Below are positions 27,115-36,826 of a stretch of DNA of 64,000 nucleotides, one piece after another. The DNA is from Mycobacterium sp. SMC-8 (GTDB lineage: Bacteria > Actinomycetota > Actinomycetes > Mycobacteriales > Mycobacteriaceae): NCBI RefSeq assembly GCF_025263565.1, contig NZ_CP079865.1, positions 4,898,001 to 4,962,000 on the forward strand, given 5' to 3'. The position numbers were made by a program, and so were the translations under genes. The first letter of the stretch is position 1, and every line of letters begins with the position of its first letter. Under the pieces are notes generated by a model. It searched no databases and was not told where the DNA came from. It saw only the letters and a list, made by a program, of their open reading frames with translations.

Positions 27115-27996
27115 GTGAAGGTCCGGTTCGGAGTCAGCCTCGGCGTCGATGTGGAACACGAGCAACTGCCCGCTGTCGTCGACCATCTGGAGAGCACCGG
27201 GGTCGACTCGCTGTGGTTCTCCGAACTGGTGTACGCGCCTGCGGTGGAGCCCTTCGTCGGCATGACCTACGCGTTGGCCCGCACCACGCGGCTGAAGGTC
27301 GGCACCTCAGTGGCAGTGCTGCCCGGCCGGCATCCGGTGCTGGTCGCCAAGCAACTGGCGTCGCTGGCCGCGCTGGCCCCGAAAAGGGTGCTGCCGGTTT
27401 TCGGTCTGCGTTCGGCCCTGCCGGCCGAGCGGGATGCGTTCGTGGTGCCGCACAACCAGCGGGCAGCGGTGTTCGACGAGTCGCTGCGGCTGCTCCGCGC
27501 GGCGCTCACCGAGGACCTCGTCACATTCCGCGGCGAGTTCTTTTCTGTCCGCGATGTCGACATCTACCCCAAACCGGCTCCCGGCCTCGATATCTGGCTG
27601 GGCGGATCGTCCCCGGCCGGATACCGGCGCATCGGCGAGCTCGCGGACGGCTGGCTGGGCAGTTTCGTCACCCCGGCCGAGGCAGGCCGGGCCGTCGAAA
27701 CGATCCGGGCGACCGCCGAGGCGGCCGGCCGGGAGGTGCCCGAGGACCACTTCGGCATCAACCTCGCGGTCGGTGACGGCGACCTGCCCGAGTCGGTCCT
27801 CGCCGCGATCCGCCGGCGACGCCCCGACCTGGACCCCACCGAGTTGGTCGCGGCCGACTGGGCGCAGCTGCACCGCCGGATCGACGCCTACGTCGGGGCC
27901 GGGCTGACCAAGTTCGTGATCCGTCCCGCGGCCCGGATGCCTACGTCCGATTTCCTCGATAGCTTCGTCAAAGAGCTTCTGCCGCGGCAGAACTGA
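27115..27996 (+). CDS. LLM-class F420-dependent oxidoreductase (TIGR03854-like)
   Basis: 293 residues from GTG 27115, preceded by GAGGAG; an ATG at 27037 would add a non-homologous leader. The luciferase-like fold is visible: VRFGVSLGVDVEH, ESTGVDSLWFSELVYAP, RTTRLKVGTSVAVLPGRHPVLVAKQ and IWLGGSSPAGYRRIGELADGW. These enzymes use deazaflavin F420 (sometimes FMN) to reduce or oxidise diverse substrates and are numerous in mycobacteria. Its 3' end overlaps the convergent acyl-CoA synthetase by 29 bases. Confidence 0.85.
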   Translation: MKVRFGVSLGVDVEHEQLPAVVDHLESTGVDSLWFSELVYAPAVEPFVGMTYALARTTRLKVGTSVAVLPGRHPVLVAKQLASLAALAPKRVLPVFGLRSALPAERDAFVVPHNQRAAVFDESLRLLRAALTEDLVTFRGEFFSVRDVDIYPKPAPGLDIWLGGSSPAGYRRIGELADGWLGSFVTPAEAGRAVETIRATAEAAGREVPEDHFGINLAVGDGDLPESVLAAIRRRRPDLDPTELVAADWAQLHRRIDAYVGAGLTKFVIRPAARMPTSDFLDSFVKELLPRQN

Positions 27997-29509
27997 CAAA
28001 CCAAGAGCCGAGTGCACGCCGATTCAGCTTGCCGCTGGGCAGGATCGGTAACTGGTTGTCGGTGGCGGTGAGCCAGCGGGTGGGAACCTTGTAGGACGAC
28101 AGGGCATCCCGCGCGCGTCGCGCGACCGACTCCACGTCCACCTCGCCCCGCGCGGGTACCAGCACCGCGCAGACCTCTTCACCACGCTCGGGATGAGCGG
28201 TGCCGACGACCACACACTGCGCCACGTCGTGGAAGCTCTCGATGACCGCTTCCACCTCCAGCGGTGAAACGTTGGCCCCGGCAGTCTTGATCAGTTCGCT
28301 GGTGCGGCCGACGTAGAACAGCCGGGGATCGTCAGACCGGCGGTAGACGCGGTCGCCGGTGTGGTACCAGCCGTCGGCGTCGAACGTCTCATGGCGTTCG
28401 CGCTTGTTGTATCCCGCCATCACCCCGATGCCCCGGACGAGGAGTTCACCGACATCACCGTCGGGAACCGGTGTTCCGGTCTCGTCGACGATCTTGATGT
28501 CGGTGTAGCCGAATCCGCCCGCGGTCTCGGACATGGTGCGGTGCACCGGGAATCCATCCGGGACATCGGTCATCGCGATGTCGAGCGGGCCCTCACGCAG
28601 CATCGGGGCCGAACTGAGGTCCCGCCCCGCGAAAGTGGGGTGTTGACGCAGCTGCTGGGTGAACGCGGGCCAACCGACGAGGCCGGTGGCCCGTTCGTTC
28701 TCCGCGAGGTCGAGCGCGGCGCCGGCATCGAGCCTCGGCAGCACCAGTAGCGTGACCGGTTCGTGCAGCGCACCGGTCACGGCGAGCACCCCGCCGATCC
28801 AGAAGAACGGCATCGCCGACAGGATCACCGGGTCGGCCTCCGATCCCGTGATCGCGCGGATCGCCGCGGGCCAGGTGGAGGTCTGACGCACCAGCGTGCC
28901 GTGAGTGTGTAGGACGCCTTTGGGATCTGCTGTCGACCCGGAGGTGTGCACCATGATCGCGAGGTCGGCGGGGGACACCGCGGTCTCGGCGGCCGTCAGG
29001 ATCTCCGACGACACGGAGCCGGCACCGTCCAACGCTGTCGCCCACCCGAGGTCGCTGTCTCCGGTGAGCACGATGCGCCGGAGAAAAGGCGCTTCGGGCA
29101 ACATGATTCGGGGGCCGTGCGCCCCGCTCAGTCCGGGTAACGCCTCCTGCAACCGGTCGGCGACGTCGAAGTCGAGAACCCGGGTGGGGGCGATCAGCAT
29201 CGCGGCGTCGGACAGCCGCAGCACCTTCGCCAGCTCGACGGGCCGATACATCGTGCTCAGCGGGACTGCAACGGCACCCACGCGTGACACCGCCAGCCAC
29301 CAGAGGACCCACTCGGCGCTGTTGGGAAAGAACAGGCCGACCCGGGTGCCCTTGCCCACGCCCTGACCGAGCAGCCAGCGCGCCAACGCAGCCGAACGCC
29401 GGTCCGCGTCGGCATAGGTGAGTCGTTCGGTCGGGGTCACCACATACGGGCGTTCGCCGCAGGTGCGCGCCGCAGCCACCAGGAGGGCCGGAACGGTGAG
29501 AGCTTCCAC
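27968..29509 (-). CDS. AMP-binding acyl-CoA synthetase (FadD family)
   Basis: 513 residues from GTG 29509, where the family N-terminus VPALLVAAARTCGERPYVV begins and a GGGGAAG stretch lies upstream; the longer frame is antisense to the DinB-like gene. Motifs: P-loop IMVHTSGSTADPKGVLHTHG, YNKRERHETFDADGWYHTGD, LFYVGRTSELIKTAGANVSP, and catalytic lysine in LPSGKLNRR. It activates a carboxylic acid as adenylate and transfers it to CoA. The substrate is not evident. Starts of this gene and DinB are 65 bases apart, giving a shared divergent promoter region. Confidence 0.88.
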   Translation of the reverse strand: MEALTVPALLVAAARTCGERPYVVTPTERLTYADADRRSAALARWLLGQGVGKGTRVGLFFPNSAEWVLWWLAVSRVGAVAVPLSTMYRPVELAKVLRLSDAAMLIAPTRVLDFDVADRLQEALPGLSGAHGPRIMLPEAPFLRRIVLTGDSDLGWATALDGAGSVSSEILTAAETAVSPADLAIMVHTSGSTADPKGVLHTHGTLVRQTSTWPAAIRAITGSEADPVILSAMPFFWIGGVLAVTGALHEPVTLLVLPRLDAGAALDLAENERATGLVGWPAFTQQLRQHPTFAGRDLSSAPMLREGPLDIAMTDVPDGFPVHRTMSETAGGFGYTDIKIVDETGTPVPDGDVGELLVRGIGVMAGYNKRERHETFDADGWYHTGDRVYRRSDDPRLFYVGRTSELIKTAGANVSPLEVEAVIESFHDVAQCVVVGTAHPERGEEVCAVLVPARGEVDVESVARRARDALSSYKVPTRWLTATDNQLPILPSGKLNRRALGSWFVSSAAAEAL

Positions 29510-29573
29510 CCGATGATCTTCCCCAACGGCTCCGCAGACCCGTTGTCGGGTGCCGGTGGCAGGATCGGCGACC

Positions 29574-30080
29574 GTGACCGAACGCACGACACCGCCGATG
29601 AACAGCGACGAGCGCGCGCAACTGGAGGGCTGGCTGGACTTCCAGCGGCACACGCTGCTGCTGAAATGCGAAGGGCCGGCCGAGGCGCAGTTGCGCACCG
29701 CGTCGGTGCCGCCGTCGCCGCTGACGCTGCAGGGTCTGGTCCAGCACATGGCCGAGGTGGAGCGCAACTGGTTCCGCCGCATCCTGGGCGGTGAGACGGC
29801 GCCGCCGATCTACGCCGCCGGGGCCGGCACCGACGGCCACGACGGGGGGTTCGAGCTTCGCGACGCGGTGTCGTTCGCGGATGCGACCGCAACGTGGCGT
29901 GCCGAGGTCGCGGCGGCTCAAGCCATCTGCGCGGCCCGGCGCCTGGATGACACCGCTCCGTTCATGGGCACCGACGTATCGCTGCGCTGGGTCTATCTGC
30001 ACATGATCGGGGAGTACGCGCGCCACATCGGGCACGCCGACCTCATCCGTGAACGGATCGACGGTGTGACGGGCGTCTGA
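29574..30080 (+). CDS. DinB-family (DUF664) metal-dependent thiol S-transferase-like protein
   Basis: 168 residues from the GTG at 29574 (another GTG at 29550). Four-helix DinB features: QHMAEVERNWF supplies the first metal His, and LHMIGEYARHIGHADLIRE the other two. Mycobacterial DUF664 proteins are often mycothiol-dependent transferases or detoxification enzymes; the thiol is inferred from the lineage. It is divergent from the FadD gene. Confidence 0.8.
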   Translation: MTERTTPPMNSDERAQLEGWLDFQRHTLLLKCEGPAEAQLRTASVPPSPLTLQGLVQHMAEVERNWFRRILGGETAPPIYAAGAGTDGHDGGFELRDAVSFADATATWRAEVAAAQAICAARRLDDTAPFMGTDVSLRWVYLHMIGEYARHIGHADLIRERIDGVTGV

Positions 30081-30139
30081 GTGGGACACTGCGTCTGAGT
30101 GGCACCGAGGCACGCAGCCTGCGAGATCCGGAGGTTCCG

Positions 30140-30508
30140 ATGATCGAAATCCTCGATGACATGCCCGACGGTGTCGCGGGTTTCCGCGTATCGGGTCAGG
30201 TGAGCGGTGACGAACTGCGCGACTTCGGCACCACGCTGGCGACCATGCTCGGCGGCGACGAGATCAGGCTGGTCGAGGTGGTGGCCGACGATTACCGGGG
30301 TTTCGGCCCCGGCGGATTCCTTCAGGATCTGAAGATGGGGCTGGGCACCCTGGTGCACCGTCACTCGGCCTTCCGCCGGGTCGCCGTCGTAACGGACAAG
30401 GACTGGGTCGCGCACGCGCTGCATGCCGTCGGCTGGATGGTCCCCGGCGATCTGAAGCTGTTCGGGATCGATCAGCTCGCCGACGCCAAGACGTGGGCAG
30501 CGGGCTGA
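30140..30508 (+). CDS. SpoIIAA-like (STAS-related) protein
   Basis: 122 residues. LDDMPDGVAGFRVSGQVSGDEL, then DIGxF-like DYRGFGPGGFLQDLKMGLGTL and VAVVTDKDWVAHALHAVGWMV, match the SpoIIAA-like fold in which a short alpha/beta protein is related to STAS anti-anti-sigma factors. Members may bind lipids or regulators; no anti-sigma factor gene is adjacent. It lies 59 bases after the DinB-like gene. Confidence 0.8.
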   Translation: MIEILDDMPDGVAGFRVSGQVSGDELRDFGTTLATMLGGDEIRLVEVVADDYRGFGPGGFLQDLKMGLGTLVHRHSAFRRVAVVTDKDWVAHALHAVGWMVPGDLKLFGIDQLADAKTWAAG

Positions 30509-30559
30509 CCTCGGCGAAACCGCCACTGCTGCTGGCGAAGTCCGCGTAGGGTGCCCGGC

Positions 30560-30940
30560 ATGGCCGCAGACCGCGCAGCCGTGATCGCCGGCGGTATCCG
30601 GCTGGCGTCAGGCATCTCCTTCCTCGTGGATCCGCTTCGGGCGAACAAGCTGTGGGGTGACCCTTCCGAACCACCGCCCACGGCCAGGCTCCTACTGCGC
30701 TCGATGGGGTACCGGGACGCGTTGATCGGCGGGCTACTGTTCGCGGCCGGGCTGCGGGGCCAGGACACCCGGGGCTGGTTCCTCGCTTCCGGTGGCGCCG
30801 ACGCGTCCGACCTCCTGGGCGGCATCGGCGTTCACGATCAGATGCGCCGGTCCCAACGGGTGATCGGCCTCGGGGGCGCGCTCGTCGGCATCGGAGTCGG
30901 GGTGTGGGGTGCCGCCCGCCCGCGGCGCCGGGCGCGCTGA
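30560..30940 (+). CDS. Small membrane protein (DUF4267-like)
   Basis: 126 residues from ATG 30560 (a GTG at 30551 adds three). Three to four hydrophobic segments, including AAVIAGGIRLASGISFLVDP, RDALIGGLLFAAGL and IGLGGALVGIGVGVWGAA, end in a basic RPRRRAR tail. The pattern resembles DUF4267 membrane proteins; function unknown. Confidence 0.65.
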   Translation: MAADRAAVIAGGIRLASGISFLVDPLRANKLWGDPSEPPPTARLLLRSMGYRDALIGGLLFAAGLRGQDTRGWFLASGGADASDLLGGIGVHDQMRRSQRVIGLGGALVGIGVGVWGAARPRRRAR

Positions 30941-30950
30941 ACGCGCGCTG

Positions 30951-31499
30951 TCACCGCCGCCGGGCCAGCAACCACGCCTCGCCACCGGCTTCGCCGTACG
31001 CAATCGTGTCCAGGGCGGCGAACGCGACCCTCAACTCTTTGGGCCGAGCCCGGAACCGGCCGGGCGCCGCGCCCACCTCACTGAGCGCGCTGACCGCGAG
31101 CAGACCCCCTGGCGCGAGCCGGTCCACGATCGGCCCGTCGAGCCGAGGATCGCGGAACATGTTGCACAACACCATGTCTGGACGCCCGCCCGGGGGTAGT
31201 CCGGCATCGAGGTCGATCACCTCGAACCGGCAACGGGCTGCCACGCCGCAACGCTGCGCCAGGTCGCGGGCCTGGTCGACCGCCACCTCAGAGGCGTCGC
31301 AGGCCCACACGCTCAGTCCCCGCCGGGCCAGCCACACGGCGGCGGCGCCGGACCCGCAGGCCAGTTCCACGGCGTGGCCACGGGTGGGGAACAGGTCGGC
31401 GAACGGCCGGAACCGCTCCGGCAGCGCGACGTCGGTGACCGCGACGGGTCCGCGCGCGGCGTAGCGGCGGTTCCAGCGAATCGCGTCGTCGGCGGTCAT
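30951..31499 (-). CDS. Class I SAM-dependent methyltransferase
   Basis: 182 residues from ATG 31499, which overlaps the TGA of the DUF3253 gene by four bases. Motif I is VELACGSGAAAVWLAR, followed by VWACDASEVAVDQAR (motif II) and PDMVLCNMFRD (motif IV/post-I). The small size and the WNRRYA start resemble TehB/UbiE-like methyltransferases. Substrate unknown; co-translation with DUF3253 is evident from the overlap. Confidence 0.85.
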   Translation of the reverse strand: MTADDAIRWNRRYAARGPVAVTDVALPERFRPFADLFPTRGHAVELACGSGAAAVWLARRGLSVWACDASEVAVDQARDLAQRCGVAARCRFEVIDLDAGLPPGGRPDMVLCNMFRDPRLDGPIVDRLAPGGLLAVSALSEVGAAPGRFRARPKELRVAFAALDTIAYGEAGGEAWLLARRR

Positions 31500-31834
31500 G
31501 GACGGATCCGGATCCTGATCGGGCCGCGCCACTCGCCGTCGGGGTCGAGCACCTCGCCGCGCTGGGTGATCTCCACTTTCCCCGCCCGGGCCAGTTCGCG
31601 GGCGAGGTCCCGGGCGTCGACCATGACGTCGCGCCAGCGCGCGCCACCGACCGCTCGCGCGGCGTCCGACGGGCAGGTGCTGCTGCCGGGTCCGCGATGC
31701 GCGGCCAGTGCGAGGATGCCTGCGCGTAGGCGCTGCCTGATCGGAGCGTCCCCCAGCGCCAACCTGGCCCTGGCCGCCCCCGGACCGCCGCCGCCGGCAA
31801 TCCGCTCCAGCTCTGCCCGCCGTTGCTCAGCCAT
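31496..31834 (-). CDS. DUF3253 protein
   Basis: 112 residues. The pattern LRAGILALAAHRGPGSSTCPSDAARAV followed by WRDVMVDARDLARELARAGKVEITQRGEVLDPDGEWRGPIRIR matches DUF3253, a small winged-helix-like family of unknown function. It is the first gene of a two-gene operon with the methyltransferase. Confidence 0.82.
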   Translation of the reverse strand: MAEQRRAELERIAGGGGPGAARARLALGDAPIRQRLRAGILALAAHRGPGSSTCPSDAARAVGGARWRDVMVDARDLARELARAGKVEITQRGEVLDPDGEWRGPIRIRIRP

Positions 31835-31999
31835 CCGCCTCAGTGTGCACTAGGCCACACCGCGGGCCGGTGATCAGGGCGGACTGACGAACCTGTGAAC
31901 CTCCCAGAGGCAGATGTGTTTACCAGCGTGCGGTTGCGGCTAGTTGTCAGCTGTTTTCCGAAGGACTGCGGGTCGTCACCCGGGATTGGAGTTCTCACG

Positions 32000-32266
32000 A
32001 TGAAGTTGAACCACGTCCTTGCCAGTGCAGCTGTTCTCGGTGGGCTCACCGCGGGCGCGATGGGCGTTGCGGCCACGGCCGCCGCCCAGCCCGGCTGGAC
32101 GCCGCCGCCGGCTCCGCCTGCCGGGCCCAACGAGGGCACCGCGCCCGCCTGGGCACCGCCTAAGCCGATCGATCCGCTGTGGGCTAACGGCCAGCCACAG
32201 GTTTGGGATGAGGGCTGGCAGCACTGGGGCGTGTGGCTGAACGGCGTGTTCATCCCCACGTACTGA
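32000..32266 (+). CDS. Small secreted Pro/Trp-rich protein
   Basis: 88 residues from ATG 32000. A clear signal peptide (MKLNHVLASAAVLGGLTAG ... TAAAQP) is followed by a short mature part rich in Pro, Trp and Gly, ending WGVWLNGVFIPTY. Small secreted proteins of this type are common in mycobacteria and have no known function. The 165 bases upstream must hold its promoter, though I see no clear boxes. Confidence 0.7.
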   Translation: MKLNHVLASAAVLGGLTAGAMGVAATAAAQPGWTPPPAPPAGPNEGTAPAWAPPKPIDPLWANGQPQVWDEGWQHWGVWLNGVFIPTY

Positions 32267-32332
32267 TCTTCGAACCGACACACCGGCAGCCGCCGACCCC
32301 CCGGTCAGCGACGGCCGGTGCCGTCTGTCGGG

Positions 32333-32347
32333 CTCCGGACACCGGAG
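32333..32347. terminator. Hairpin between convergent genes
   Basis: CTCCGG (32333-32338), loop ACA, CCGGAG (32342-32347), a perfect stem in the 85-base gap between the small secreted protein and the convergent antigen 85 homologue. It can serve both strands; there is no long T-run. Confidence 0.5.
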
Positions 32348-32351
32348 TCTG

Positions 32352-33314
<963 letters not shown>

Positions 33315-33492
33315 TTACCGCCGTCCTCTCGGCGCGCCAGAGGCGCGCATGCCTGGAAAGGCACGTCCCCTGCAGACCGTTGGTTTGGCCTGCATTGCCC
33401 GTGCCGCATCCGTTACTTCGTCATGTGACGATTCGGCGTTACGGTCGGCGGGCGCTTCGGCTGGAAGACGGGCGGGTACTAGCCTCGGCGTG

Positions 33493-35124
33493 ATGAGCCA
33501 GAGTCGTCCCAAGGTGTTGATCATCGGCGGCGGGTTCGGGGGGCTGTTCTGCGCGCGCCGGCTGGCCCGGGCCGCGGTGGATGTGACCGTATTGGATCGG
33601 TCGGCCGGGCACCTTTTCCAGCCGTTGCTTTACCAGTGCGCGACCGGGACTCTGAGCATCGCGCACATCAGCAGGCCGCTGCGCGAGGAGTTCGCCCGGC
33701 ACGCCAACATCCAGACGCTGCTCGGGGAGGCGATCGAGATCGACCCCGACCGGCGCGTCGTGACGGCCCTGCGCCCCGACGAGACCTCCTTCACGGTGGA
33801 CTATGACGTGCTCGTCGTCGCGTCCGGAATGCAGCAGTCTTACTTCGGCAAACCTGAGTTCGCGCAGTGGGCGCCGGGGATGAAGACCCTCGACGACGCA
33901 CTGGGCATCCGGCAGCGCATCTTCACCGCGTTCGAGATCGCCGAGACCCTGCCCCCTGGACCGGAGCGCGACACTTGGTTGACCTTTGCCGTCGCCGGCG
34001 GCGGACCGACCGGGGTCGAGCTGGCCGGCCAGATCCGTGAGATGGCCACCCGGACGCTGGCCAACGAGTTCCACAGCATCGAGCCGGAGGAGTCCCGGGT
34101 GCTGCTGTTCGACGGCGGGGACCGATTGCTGAAGAGTTTCGCACCGGACCTGTCGGGCAAGGCGGCCCAGACCCTGCAGAGGCTCGGGGTGGAGATGCAT
34201 CTGAGCGTCCACGTCACCGATGTGCGGCAGGACGGAGTGACCGTGACCCCGAAGTCGGGCGGGCCCGGGGAGCAGTACGCGGCGCGCACGGTGTTCTGGA
34301 CCGCCGGTGTCGAGGCGGTGCCGTTCGCGCGGCATCTGGCCGAGGTGCTCGGTGTGCCGACCGACCGCGCCGGCCGCCTGGCTGTCGGGCCCGACCTGTC
34401 GGTGCCCGATCGCCCCGAGATCTTCGTCGTCGGCGACCTGGTGGGCCGCGACGACCTGCCCGGCGTCGCCGAGAACGCGATGCAGGGCGGCCTGCACGCG
34501 GCCAACTGCATCCGCCGCGACCTGGCCGGCCGGCCCCGGCGCCGGTACAAATACCGCGACCTCGGATCGGCGGCCTACATCAGCCGCGGCCACGCGCTGC
34601 TGCAGGTCGGCCCGGTCAGGATGTCGGGGTTGCTGGGCTGGATCGCATGGGGCCTGTTGCACATCGCGTTCCTCACCGGGATGAGCAACCGCATCAGCAC
34701 CCTGACAACGTGGTTGGCCGCCATTGCCCGCGGAGGCCGCTACCACCGGGCGTTCATGTTGGGCAGTGCCACCACTCCCGAACACCGCTACACGTGGTCG
34801 AGCTGGGATCTGCCGACCTCGCCGACGCAAGCAGGTGTGAACAACGGCGCACCGGGCATACGTTCGGCCATGACGATTTCACCGGACGACGTGCGGCGCC
34901 TTCTCGACTCCGACGACGACGGTGCGACGCTCGTCCTGATCGAGGGCCGTGCCGAAGTGATCAGCGGCGGACAGAAGGCCGGCGACGCCTACCGCGGCGC
35001 GCTCGAAGTGATCTCCCGCCGGGAACTGCTTGACCGCACCGGCGGCGCGAGCCGGCTGACCGATGACCAACTGACCGCGCAGGCCGCATCGCTCGACACC
35101 GCGGTCAACGAACTGGGCGGTTAG
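33493..35124 (+). CDS. Type II NADH dehydrogenase-like oxidoreductase with extra C-terminal domain
   Basis: 543 residues from the ATG at 33493. The FAD motif is VLIIGGGFGGLFCARRL, the NAD motif FAVAGGGPTGVELAG, and the second FAD motif PEIFVVGDLV; the C-terminal amphipathic region WIAWGLLHIAFLTGMSNRI is the membrane-binding segment of NDH-2. It would oxidise NADH and reduce menaquinone. NDH-2 enzymes are ~390-470 residues; here ~84 more residues (from Met460, MTISPDDVRRLLDSDDDG) form a separate small module that begins with its own Met, as if a downstream gene had been fused in frame. Confidence 0.88.
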   Translation: MSQSRPKVLIIGGGFGGLFCARRLARAAVDVTVLDRSAGHLFQPLLYQCATGTLSIAHISRPLREEFARHANIQTLLGEAIEIDPDRRVVTALRPDETSFTVDYDVLVVASGMQQSYFGKPEFAQWAPGMKTLDDALGIRQRIFTAFEIAETLPPGPERDTWLTFAVAGGGPTGVELAGQIREMATRTLANEFHSIEPEESRVLLFDGGDRLLKSFAPDLSGKAAQTLQRLGVEMHLSVHVTDVRQDGVTVTPKSGGPGEQYAARTVFWTAGVEAVPFARHLAEVLGVPTDRAGRLAVGPDLSVPDRPEIFVVGDLVGRDDLPGVAENAMQGGLHAANCIRRDLAGRPRRRYKYRDLGSAAYISRGHALLQVGPVRMSGLLGWIAWGLLHIAFLTGMSNRISTLTTWLAAIARGGRYHRAFMLGSATTPEHRYTWSSWDLPTSPTQAGVNNGAPGIRSAMTISPDDVRRLLDSDDDGATLVLIEGRAEVISGGQKAGDAYRGALEVISRRELLDRTGGASRLTDDQLTAQAASLDTAVNELGG

Positions 35125-35896
35125 CCCGCCCCGGCCAGGGTTGCTCGTTGCGTTCCCACCGGGCGCGCTCCTCGGCCTGGCTCTCGGTCCAGAAGTCCTC
35201 GAAGCGTTGTCCTGGTCGGGTGTTCGGCACGCGGTTCATGGCGCGGCGCAGCCACTCCGGCGGCCGGGATGGCTCCCATTGGGGCACAACGAAACTCAGT
35301 GAGGCCATGGTCTTCAGTGTGACGAAGACCCCGAAGAACGTGCTCGGGGCATCGGTGAGCGCCACCGCGAGGAGGCCTAAGATCAGCGTCAGGTGTACGA
35401 CGATGACGCGGCTGAATCCGCGCTGGGCGAGCGTTTCGAGCTGACGGAACGACCACGCACGTAATCCGGCCAGGTCAACCACGAAATCGACGCACAGGAA
35501 CGCCATCACGAACAGGCATCCGTATCCGACACTGCGCCAATCGATTTCGGCGAGACCCTGCTGCCTATTGCGGCTGAGCAGGAACAGGATGACCGCCATG
35601 AACACGCCGTGCGCCGCGGTGAAGCTGAGATTGGCGACCAGGAAACCGGACAGGAAGGATGCTGAACTCTTCGACCGTTGCCGGTTGGTGGTCGCCGCGA
35701 TGTACTCGTGGTGACCGCGCCGAGGCGCCCACCGTTGATGAAGAAGGATGCGCCCGGCGATGAACAGGGAACCGGCGAGCGTCTCGAACCAGTAGACCAC
35801 CAGCGTGGTCGCCCCTGACCAGCCCTCGACGAACCAGCCGACCGCAGGCACCGCGACGACGCCCAGCACCGCGAGCACATGAGCCAGACGCGTCAT
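35105..35896 (-). CDS. Multi-pass membrane protein (DUF6498-like)
   Basis: 263 residues with about six hydrophobic segments (VLAVLGVVAVPAVGWFV, GVFMAVILFLL, LTLILGLLAVAL and others) and a basic, Trp-rich soluble C-terminus. The WFETLAGSLFIAGRILLHQR start region fits my recollection of DUF6498, but this is tentative. Its 3' end overlaps the NDH-2 gene by 20 bases in convergent orientation. It begins 10 bases after the S4-domain gene and is likely co-transcribed with it. Confidence 0.7.
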   Translation of the reverse strand: MTRLAHVLAVLGVVAVPAVGWFVEGWSGATTLVVYWFETLAGSLFIAGRILLHQRWAPRRGHHEYIAATTNRQRSKSSASFLSGFLVANLSFTAAHGVFMAVILFLLSRNRQQGLAEIDWRSVGYGCLFVMAFLCVDFVVDLAGLRAWSFRQLETLAQRGFSRVIVVHLTLILGLLAVALTDAPSTFFGVFVTLKTMASLSFVVPQWEPSRPPEWLRRAMNRVPNTRPGQRFEDFWTESQAEERARWERNEQPWPGRANRPVR

Positions 35897-35906
35897 GACG
35901 GCGCGC

Positions 35907-36284
35907 TCAGCCGTGCCCTGCGCGCCACTTGTCCAACATCCGGCGATCCCGTTTGGTCGGGCGGCCGGCGCCCCTGTCCCGGACCGCGAGCGGCACCGAC
36001 AGCGCGGGAGGCGGCGGGGGAGTCCGGTCGAGGTAACACGTCACGGCGTCCGCAGCGCCGACGCGCTTCTGGATGATCCTGGCGACCTCGACGATGCGGG
36101 TGGTCTCCCCGACACGGGCACGGACCTCGTCGCCGGGGGACACCGGGGTGGACGGCTTGGCCGGCCGGCCGTTGACTTTGACCTGGCCGCCACGGCATGC
36201 CGACGCGGCGTCCGGTCGGGTCTTGGTGAGCCGGACCGCCCACAGCCAGCGGTCCACGCGAGTGGACTCCATGGGATTCATCAT
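35907..36284 (-). CDS. S4-domain RNA-binding protein (Hsp15-like)
   Basis: 125 residues (the Met at 36272, MESTRVDRWLW, is an equally good start). RVDRWLWAVRLTKTRPDAASAC ... VKVNGRPAKPSTPVSPGDEV is the S4 RNA-binding loop as in Hsp15/RqcP-like proteins, which bind 50S subunits carrying stalled nascent chains. The C-terminal basic tail GRPTKRDRRMLDKW is typical. It is the first gene of a pair with the membrane protein. Confidence 0.88.
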   Translation of the reverse strand: MMNPMESTRVDRWLWAVRLTKTRPDAASACRGGQVKVNGRPAKPSTPVSPGDEVRARVGETTRIVEVARIIQKRVGAADAVTCYLDRTPPPPPALSVPLAVRDRGAGRPTKRDRRMLDKWRAGHG

Positions 36285-36340
36285 CGCCTACCGGCTCTGC
36301 CAGGTTTGGGCGACAGGCGTTTGTGGGCAGTGTGACGGGT

Positions 36341-36805
36341 ATGAGCGACGACAAGAAGGTCACGGTGGAGCGGACCATCGACGCACCCGCCGACGCGGTG
36401 TTCGATGTCCTGTCCAACCCGCAGCGGCACCAGGTACTCGATGGCTCCGGCTTCGTCCGCGGCGTGGATCACGCCGACCGGATACAAAAGGTGGGCGACG
36501 TGTTCACGATGAACATGCAGGGCGACCACATGGGCGGCGAGTACAAGACCGACAACCACGTCTGCGGGTATGTGAAGGACAAGCTGCTGGCGTGGCAGAC
36601 CGCTCCTGCGGGCACCGAACCTCCGGGATGGGAATGGCTGTGGGAGTTGGAGGCCCACGGACCCAACGAGACGCTGGTCCGTCACACCTACGACTGGTCG
36701 AAGGTCACCGACAAGCGGCTGCTGGAAAAGGTCAAGTTCCCGCTGGTCACCGAGGACCAGCTCAGCGATACGCTGGCTCGGCTCGCAGCCGAGACCTCGT
36801 CATAA
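36341..36805 (+). CDS. SRPBCC-family (polyketide cyclase/START-like) protein
   Basis: 154 residues from ATG 36341. It has the helix-grip pattern VTVERTIDAPADAVFDVLSNPQRHQVLDGSG ... GDVFTMNMQGDHMGGEYKTDN ... LLAWQTAP ... WLWELEAHGPNETLVRHTYDWSKV, typical of mycobacterial SRPBCC proteins that bind a hydrophobic ligand. Ligand unknown. Confidence 0.85.
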   Translation: MSDDKKVTVERTIDAPADAVFDVLSNPQRHQVLDGSGFVRGVDHADRIQKVGDVFTMNMQGDHMGGEYKTDNHVCGYVKDKLLAWQTAPAGTEPPGWEWLWELEAHGPNETLVRHTYDWSKVTDKRLLEKVKFPLVTEDQLSDTLARLAAETSS

Positions 36806-36826
36806 CCCAACCCGTCACGACATCGC

